Source: an uncultured Porphyromonadaceae bacterium
GTDB taxonomy: Bacteria; Bacteroidota; Bacteroidia; Bacteroidales; Muribaculaceae
Length of the DNA stretch: 13,367 nt
Assembly (NCBI GenBank): GCA_902462525.1
Contig: CABQCA010000055.1
Span: 1-13,367 of the forward strand
Direction of reading: 5' to 3'
Part shown: positions 8,558 through 13,367 of the stretch, one piece after another
Layout: the number at the start of each line of letters is the position of its first letter
Position numbering within the stretch: the first letter of the stretch is position 1
Notes under the pieces: generated by a model
Databases searched by the model: none
Seen by the model: the letters and a program-made list of their open reading frames with translations, nothing else
Told to the model about the DNA's origin: nothing
Made by a program: the position numbers and the translations under genes

Positions 8558-9388
8558 ATGGCATTTGTAAAAATAAGTGAGCAACCATCGCTCTACAACG
8601 ACCTCGAAAAAAAATCCGTCGCCGAAATACTCCACGACATCAACACCGAGGATAAGAAAGTGGCCCTTGCGGTCGAAAAAGCACTTCCGGCCATCGAGCG
8701 CCTCGTCAGCGAAATAGTGCCCCGCATGAAAGGCGGCGGCCGCATATTCTATATTGGCGCCGGTACATCAGGACGCCTCGGCGTTCTCGACGCCTCCGAA
8801 ATACCGCCTACTTTCGGCATGGATCCTTCGTGGGTAATCGGTCTCATCGCCGGAGGTGACACCGCCCTGCGCAACCCCGTCGAAAACGCCGAAGACAACA
8901 CTCTTCAGGGCTGGCGCGACCTCTGCCGCTTCGATATCAACAACCGCGACACCGTCATCGGTATCGCCGCCTCGGGTACCACACCCTACGTCATCGGAGC
9001 GCTCGAAGAATGTCGCCGGCACGGCATTCTCACCGCCGCCATCACCTCGAACCCCGACGCCCCTGTGAGCCACGCTGCCGACATAGCCATTGAAATGATC
9101 GTCGGACCCGAGTATGTCACCGGCAGTTCCCGTATGAAGAGCGGTACGGGCCAAAAAATGATATGCAACATGATCACCACTTCCGTGATGATAAAAATGG
9201 GCCGAGTCAAAGGCAACAAGATGGTGAACATGCAGCTGTCGAACGCCAAACTCGTCGACCGCGGCACACGCATGATAGTCGAAGAACTCGGTCTGCCCTA
9301 CGACGAAGCGCGCCGTCTTCTGCTGATGCACGGCTCAGTGAAAAAGGCCGTCGACGCTTACCGCGAACATCAGACCCCAGCACAATGA
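8558..9388 (+). CDS. murQ: N-acetylmuramic acid 6-phosphate etherase MurQ
   Basis: A 276-residue SIS-domain lyase that cleaves the lactyl ether of MurNAc-6-phosphate to give GlcNAc-6-phosphate and D-lactate in the cytoplasm. The signature GAGTSGRLGVLDASEIPPTF occupies residues 67-86; E81 corresponds to the catalytic Glu83 of E. coli MurQ, and E112 in PVENAEDN corresponds to Glu114. The second phosphate-sugar segment includes GIAASGTTPYVIGAL (135-149), and TGSSRMKSGTGQK (188-200) is the conserved central block. It is slightly shorter than E. coli MurQ (298 residues), mainly at the C-terminus. All key residues are present. Its product GlcNAc-6-phosphate would go to NagA/NagB, which are not in this window. 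The stop overlaps the next start by ATGA at 9385-9388. This is the best-determined assignment in the window. Confidence 0.97.
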   Translation: MAFVKISEQPSLYNDLEKKSVAEILHDINTEDKKVALAVEKALPAIERLVSEIVPRMKGGGRIFYIGAGTSGRLGVLDASEIPPTFGMDPSWVIGLIAGGDTALRNPVENAEDNTLQGWRDLCRFDINNRDTVIGIAASGTTPYVIGALEECRRHGILTAAITSNPDAPVSHAADIAIEMIVGPEYVTGSSRMKSGTGQKMICNMITTSVMIKMGRVKGNKMVNMQLSNAKLVDRGTRMIVEELGLPYDEARRLLLMHGSVKKAVDAYREHQTPAQ

Positions 9389-10050
9389 AAGCCCTTGTCG
9401 CAGCCGCAGCCATAATGGCCGCAGCATTCTCTGCCGAAGCCCGTCTGCCCCGCGAAGAACCCTCGCAACACTGGCTCGAGCGTTCTGCCATGTTCCACCG
9501 CGAAGGCGTAGCGCCGGGATCCGTCGTTTTCCTCGGCGACAGCCAGACCGAAGGCGGCGACTGGGCCGCTCTTACGGGTATCCCCGACGCCGTGAACCGC
9601 GGCATCATCGGCGATACCGCCGAAGGCATCGCCGACCGGCTCTCCGATGTCACTGCCGGACAACCGGCAAAAATATTCCTGCTATGCGGCGTCAACGATG
9701 TGAGCCATCAGATTCCGGCCGACTCCGTCGCCATGGGCATCACCGACCTTATACGCCGCATTCACACCGAAAGCCCCTCAACAAAGATTTACCTCCAGTC
9801 GCTGCTGCCTATCAACAACTCGTTCGGCCGCTACAAGCGCATCGCAGGCAAGGAAAGCACTATCAGAGAAATCAACACCCTCCTCGAAGCCGAAGCTCAG
9901 TCGCTGGGAGTGACATGGATAAACCTCTACCCTCTTTTTACCGACCCCCAAGGCAATCTCCGTGCCGATCTCACCACCGACGGACTCCATCTGAAACCCG
10001 AAGGCTACGCCATCTGGGGCGCTATCATCAAGCCTTATGCAACTGAATGA
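9385..10050 (+). CDS. Secreted SGNH/GDSL hydrolase (putative esterase)
   Basis: A 221-residue protein starting at the ATG that overlaps the murQ stop. The start is supported by an alanine-rich signal peptide (MKALVAAAAIMAAAFSAEA, cut after about residue 19), so it is periplasmic or secreted; longer upstream starts would run inside murQ. The four SGNH blocks are visible: GDSQTEGG with nucleophile S53, NRGIIGDTAEG around residue 76, GVND at 102-105, and TDGLH with D199 and H202. The family removes O-acyl groups from sugars and lipids and includes peptidoglycan and carbohydrate acetylesterases. Its place in the salvage operon suggests removal of O-acetyl groups from cell-wall sugars, for instance the 6-O-acetyl group on MurNAc that would block MurK. 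That substrate is inference, and sialic-acid or glycan esterase activity is equally possible from sequence alone. Confidence 0.85.
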   Translation: MKALVAAAAIMAAAFSAEARLPREEPSQHWLERSAMFHREGVAPGSVVFLGDSQTEGGDWAALTGIPDAVNRGIIGDTAEGIADRLSDVTAGQPAKIFLLCGVNDVSHQIPADSVAMGITDLIRRIHTESPSTKIYLQSLLPINNSFGRYKRIAGKESTIREINTLLEAEAQSLGVTWINLYPLFTDPQGNLRADLTTDGLHLKPEGYAIWGAIIKPYATE

Positions 10051-12530
10051 TCGACAACGACCAGCTTAAAGCCGTCGAACTCAACGACAGTCAGGCACTT
10101 CTTCTCGCCGGACCCGGATGTGGAAAAACCCACATTCTGGCCCGGCGCGTTTTTCACGCCAATACCGTGCATGAGGTGCCTTTCGCCCACATGCTGTGCC
10201 TCACTTTCACCAACCGCGCCGCACGCGAGATGATGAAGCGCATCGATCAGTATCTCGGCTATGCGCCGGCCGGTCTGTTTATAGGAAATATCCACAGTTT
10301 CTGCCTTCGCTTTCTCCACGCCAACCGTCTGATAGCGCCCGACGCCACCGTAATCGACGAAGAAGACGCCGCCGATTACATCGAGAATACCCTCGACATC
10401 AAAGGCACCCGTGCTGTCCGCGATTTTCTCGACAAAGCGGCATTCATCTGGCAACTCGACCACGACCACCCCGAACGTGTGATACGCCGTCCTAAAATAC
10501 AACCGTCAGAGTCCGACTGTGAAAAGATAGCGCTATTCGTTCAGTTCAAGGACGAAAACCGCCTCATCGACTACGATGAAATACTGCTCCGGACCTACAC
10601 CGCACTGCTCGACAAAGACTCAGACATGCTGAAGATGACAGGCTACACATGGCTGCAGGTCGACGAAGTACAGGATATGACTCCGCTTCAGCTGTCGATA
10701 ATCGACGGCCTATGCGCGCGGGGAAAACGGACTGCGCTCTACCTGGGCGACGAACAGCAGGCTATTTTCGGATTCCTGGGTGCCGGCGGCCGGGCTCTCG
10801 ACATCGTAAAGCGGCAATGCGGAACCAACATTCTGCGGCTGCAGCGCAATTATCGTTCGCCCGGCTATCTGGTGCGGTTATGCAACCGTCTGGCAAACAA
10901 ATATCTGAACATCGACCCCGACTTTCTGCCCGATGCTGTCGCCACCGGCTCCATTGCACATCCGCTTGTGAAATGGCGGGGCGACGCAGTCACTCTCAGA
11001 CTTATGGCGGCAGCGCGCGCACGGATGTTGCTCGAGGAGTTCCCGGACGAGAACGTGGCAATACTCGTACACACCAACAAGCAGGGACAGGAGATGGCCG
11101 ACCTTCTCTCCGAGCATGGTTTCGATTTCTTCCATGTGTCGCGGCCCGACATATTCCATCAGGCGGCTTTCAAGACAGTGTGGTCGCATCTCGCGGTTGT
11201 TCAGCGCCCCACCCGCTCGCAGGAGTGGGCCCGGATTCTCTATCAGTGCCGCGCCGTGCGCACACTCGCCGGCGCCCGCAATCTCATGAATATTCTGCGC
11301 GACAGCGCCATGACAGGCGAAGAACTGATGTATCTCGACCGCCCGACAGCCATCGGCCGTTTCTGCGAAAACATCGAAAACCCGCAGCGGACCGTCGTGG
11401 TAATCGACACTGAAACCACCGGGCTCCACACCGACAGCGACGATGTAATCCAGATAGCGGCCATCAGAACCCGCCTCGGCCGCGAAGTGCCCGACGGGCG
11501 TTTCTGCATTTTTATCCGCACCGACCGCCACATACCCCGCTATCTTGCCGACGGCATCGACAATCCTATGCGCGAGGCATACGCGAAAGCCGAGCTCCAC
11601 GAAGCGGACGAAGCACTCGACATCTTTGCCCGATGGCTCGGCGACGACAGCATCATCGCCGGCCACAATCTCGCATTCGATACCGAAATACTGAGGCAGA
11701 ACTACTCGCGGCGCACGTCGGTGCCACTGCCCCGCCAGTTGCAGGCCGACGCCGTAACAATCGACACCCTGCAACTGTCGCGACTGCTGCTTCCCTCGCT
11801 GTGGTCACATCGTCTGGCCTATCTCATCGACTATCTGAAAATCGAAGGTGTAAACAGTCACAACGCCATCGACGACGTAGCCGCCACAGTGGAACTGATA
11901 AAAGTCCTCCACAGCATGGCCCCGCCGAAGCTCGACCGCCAGCGCAAGGTGCGGGGAAACACAAACATTGTCAGAGCCTCCCTGCGCCTCGAACGCGCCT
12001 ACAGCGAGCTCTATAAAGCGACCAAAGCCACCATGTCAGGCCGCGGAGGCACGCTAGCCGAAGCCATGCAGCAGGCCTACCGATTTTTCCTCAACAACGG
12101 ATATATTAACTCCATTCCGCACTTCGCCTACTTCATCGAAATGGTCGACACTCTTGTGGTAGACAGCTCAGAGCATGGTTTGCGCAAACAGGCCGAAGCG
12201 CACCTTACCGACCTCACAGGTTTCAACGAATCGGACCTTCTTGCCAACGGCATAGTGTCGGAACGTCTGTCGGTGATGACCGTCCACAAGGCCAAGGGCC
12301 TGGAAATGGACAATGTCATTATTCTCGATGCCAGTTCCGGCTTCGGCAGCAGCCTCGACTATGCCCGTCTGCTCTACGTGGCCTTCTCGCGCGCAAAAAA
12401 ACGCCTCTACGCAGGACGCTCACGATGGAATGAAAATGCTATGCTCGAAGATGTGGTGTCGTCGTTCGATGAACTGCCTCAGAGCGAAGTCGCAGCCGAA
12501 TGCCGCCGCGAATCCCGTCGCCGCCTATAG
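10047..12530 (+). CDS. UvrD/Rep-type SF1A helicase with embedded DEDDh 3'-5' exonuclease domain
   Basis: An 827-residue protein. Helicase motifs in order: Q6 in the N-terminal Q motif, Walker A GPGCGKT (22-28), LTFTNRAAREM (52-62), Walker B DEVQD (206-210), GDEQQAIFGF (234-243), NYRS (268-271), VAILVHTN (337-344), MTVHKAKGLEMDNVI (744-758) and LLYVAFSRAKKRLY (775-788). Between the NYRS part and the VHKAKG motif, at residues about 448-622, lies a complete DnaQ-like exonuclease: DTETTG (D454, E456), GHNLAFD (D545) and HNAIDD (H605, D610). All DEDDh catalytic residues are present. The insert sits where UvrD has its 2B subdomain. The expected role is ATP-driven 3'-5' unwinding joined to 3'-5' degradation of single strands in DNA repair or processing. 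The start overlaps the SGNH stop by ATGA. A link to cell-wall salvage is not evident. Confidence 0.9.
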   Translation: MIDNDQLKAVELNDSQALLLAGPGCGKTHILARRVFHANTVHEVPFAHMLCLTFTNRAAREMMKRIDQYLGYAPAGLFIGNIHSFCLRFLHANRLIAPDATVIDEEDAADYIENTLDIKGTRAVRDFLDKAAFIWQLDHDHPERVIRRPKIQPSESDCEKIALFVQFKDENRLIDYDEILLRTYTALLDKDSDMLKMTGYTWLQVDEVQDMTPLQLSIIDGLCARGKRTALYLGDEQQAIFGFLGAGGRALDIVKRQCGTNILRLQRNYRSPGYLVRLCNRLANKYLNIDPDFLPDAVATGSIAHPLVKWRGDAVTLRLMAAARARMLLEEFPDENVAILVHTNKQGQEMADLLSEHGFDFFHVSRPDIFHQAAFKTVWSHLAVVQRPTRSQEWARILYQCRAVRTLAGARNLMNILRDSAMTGEELMYLDRPTAIGRFCENIENPQRTVVVIDTETTGLHTDSDDVIQIAAIRTRLGREVPDGRFCIFIRTDRHIPRYLADGIDNPMREAYAKAELHEADEALDIFARWLGDDSIIAGHNLAFDTEILRQNYSRRTSVPLPRQLQADAVTIDTLQLSRLLLPSLWSHRLAYLIDYLKIEGVNSHNAIDDVAATVELIKVLHSMAPPKLDRQRKVRGNTNIVRASLRLERAYSELYKATKATMSGRGGTLAEAMQQAYRFFLNNGYINSIPHFAYFIEMVDTLVVDSSEHGLRKQAEAHLTDLTGFNESDLLANGIVSERLSVMTVHKAKGLEMDNVIILDASSGFGSSLDYARLLYVAFSRAKKRLYAGRSRWNENAMLEDVVSSFDELPQSEVAAECRRESRRRL

Positions 12531-12543
12531 TGTTCTGTGTTAC

Positions 12544-13133
12544 ATGATCAAGGACTTTGTGCTTAATGTTGATTTGCTCAAAAACGCCGGACAAGGAAAC
12601 TATTTCGATGAACTGTTAGAACGTATACGATACATACGCAGTTCGGAGAAGGTGTTCTATCGCAAAGTGCTCGAAATCTATACCCTCAGTATTGACTATG
12701 ATCCCCGCACGTCCATCACTCAACAGTTCTTCAAGACGGTGCAGAACAAAATGCACTTTGCCGCCCACGGACATACCGCCGCAGAGGTAATCTATGATAG
12801 AGCTAATGCAGAGAAGGATTTCATGGGTTTGACTTCATGGCGAGGAGCCATGCCAAACAAACTTGAGGCTGAGACTTCAAACAATTATCTTACGGAAGAG
12901 GAAGTCGGTATGCTGAACCGCATTGTCAACCTATACCTTGACTTTGCCGAACTTCAAGCCAAGAGCCATGTTCCAATGTATATGGGAGCGTGTCAGCCGA
13001 AGTTGCACGGCTCAAAGCCAATGAGGAATACGACAAATTCCACGAACGGACACAGTACCAGCTATCTCCGGTCGAAATCCACTTCCTCGAAACCTTTGAA
13101 GCCGAACAAAAGCGACTCCTGTCGATGGAGTGA
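12544..13133 (+). pseudogene. rhuM: RhuM-family protein remnant, N-terminally truncated and frameshifted
   Basis: In the frame from the ATG at 12544 the product contains FDELLERIRYIRSSEKVFYR, SIDYDP, VQNKMHFAAHGHTAAEVIY and NYLTEEEVGMLNRIVNLYLD, which are central and C-terminal blocks of RhuM (virulence RhuM family) proteins, normally about 330-350 residues. The N-terminal part, which holds the putative DNA-binding region, is absent: only 13 bases separate this ATG from the helicase stop. After PMYM (ending about 12984) the family sequence continues in another frame as VSAEVARLKANEEYDKFH and SPVEIHFLE up to the TGA at 13131. From memory of the family about 20-30 residues are missing at that point, so a deletion that broke the frame is likely. 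The original frame would run to a TAG at 13147-13149. GC in sampled lines is about 45 per cent, against about 60 per cent in a nearby helicase line, suggesting transfer. Confidence 0.85.
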
Positions 13134-13155
13134 TTGTGGGCCGCTGTAGAGTTCG

Positions 13156-13245
13156 GTTTATAAGCGTAAAGTCAAGAGAATGGAACTGAGAACAGTACAC
13201 ACTGTCATCAGTTCCATTATCTTAACTTTATTACACTTTATAAAC
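13156..13245. terminator. Long imperfect palindrome, probable bidirectional terminator
   Basis: The core is a perfect 11-base stem, AATGGAACTGA (13179-13189) with TCAGTTCCATT (13208-13218), capped by an inner 5-base stem ACAGT/ACTGT (13192-13196 and 13201-13205) around an ACAC loop. Pairing continues outward with interruptions: AAGA with TCTT, TAAAGT-like with ACTTTA-like bases, and an outermost 8-base match GTTTATAA/TTATAAAC (13156-13163 and 13238-13245). The flanks are A-rich on the left and T-rich on the right, so both transcript strands would form a hairpin followed by a U-containing tail. It lies between the plus-strand train and the convergent minus-strand gene, as expected for a shared terminator. 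There is no pure U-run, so efficiency is uncertain; a mobile-element end is the alternative. Confidence 0.6.
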
Positions 13246-13275
13246 TCTTTCGACTTTCCTTAGCCGGCTCGGCGG

Positions 13276-13367
13276 TTAGCCGCAGCGGGAGGTGCCGCAG
13301 CTGGTGCAGATGAGGCAACCCTCCTGATAGACGAGAGTTTCCTGACCGCAGTTGGGGCATTTCTGTC
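13276..13367 (-). CDS. nrdJ: C-terminal tail of probable B12-dependent ribonucleotide reductase NrdJ (partial)
   Basis: On the minus strand, 29 sense codons are read from base 13365 down to the TAA at 13278-13276; the rest of the gene lies beyond the right edge. The tail has the cysteine pattern CPNC-x10-CLICTSC-x4-C, ending in SRCG. A CPxCG segment, then YQEGC, then CxxCG with a terminal cysteine, is what I recall for the zinc-ribbon/redox tail of adenosylcobalamin-dependent ribonucleoside-diphosphate reductases, where C-terminal cysteines help re-reduce the active site. The gene is convergent with the plus-strand train, with the palindrome at 13156-13245 between them. With so few residues, another zinc-ribbon protein cannot be excluded. 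Confidence 0.7.
   Translation of the reverse strand, partial: QKCPNCGQETLVYQEGCLICTSCGTSRCG

Noticed and set aside
9163..9384. An upstream extension of the SGNH hydrolase frame inside murQ.
   Set aside because: The extension is an Arg/His-rich shadow of murQ. The ATG at 9385 gives a good signal peptide and the ATGA junction used elsewhere in the operon.
12313..12543. The RhuM frame is open back to 12313, suggesting a longer gene with a real N-terminus.
   Set aside because: That stretch is an out-of-frame reading of the helicase C-terminal motifs and has no RhuM similarity; family similarity begins at about 12547.

Overview
The window looks like a Bacteroidota chromosome, most likely order Bacteroidales and possibly a Muribaculaceae-like gut bacterium. 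Reasons: the MurT-MurK-MurQ gene order is the arrangement described in Tannerella forsythia and noted as widespread in Bacteroidetes; start codons lack strong purine-rich ribosome sites; there is a RhuM-family remnant; and the right edge carries what looks like a B12-dependent ribonucleotide reductase tail. The genus is an inference. The coding DNA is fairly GC-rich, which produces many long antisense shadow ORFs that I left out.

Layout. Positions 2-12530 read as one dense plus-strand gene train: the C-terminal end of a SpoIID/LytB-domain protein; an AmpG-like muropeptide permease with a large periplasmic insert; a secreted NamZ (DUF1343) exo-N-acetylmuramidase; a 931-residue FAD/Fe-S oxidoreductase of the Dld-II/YdiJ type; MurT (DUF5009/HGSNAT-like membrane protein); MurK (BadF/NAGK-type kinase); MurQ (MurNAc-6-phosphate etherase); a secreted SGNH hydrolase; and a UvrD-type helicase with an embedded DEDDh exonuclease. 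Four junctions are 4-base ATGA overlaps (permease/namZ, murT/murK, murQ/SGNH, SGNH/helicase). The other gaps are 19-84 bases. No internal promoter is evident.

How the genes fit together. This is a peptidoglycan salvage locus. SpoIID-type and NamZ enzymes cut glycan strands in the periplasm. The AmpG-like protein and MurT bring products across the inner membrane. MurK phosphorylates MurNAc, and MurQ removes the lactyl ether to give GlcNAc-6-phosphate plus D-lactate. The Fe-S flavoprotein between namZ and murT is well placed to oxidise that D-lactate to pyruvate, which would make the pathway feed electrons to respiration as well as amino sugars to metabolism. The SGNH hydrolase could remove O-acyl groups that block processing. 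The helicase-exonuclease has no obvious link to cell-wall salvage but is translationally coupled to the end of the operon.

Right end. From 12544 to 13133 lies a RhuM-family remnant that lacks its N-terminal part and has an internal deletion with a frameshift. It is lower in GC than its neighbours. A long imperfect palindrome at 13156-13245 probably ends transcription from both sides. A minus-strand gene ending at 13276 has a cysteine-rich zinc-ribbon tail typical of NrdJ. I see no tRNA, rRNA, CRISPR array or complete insertion sequence.
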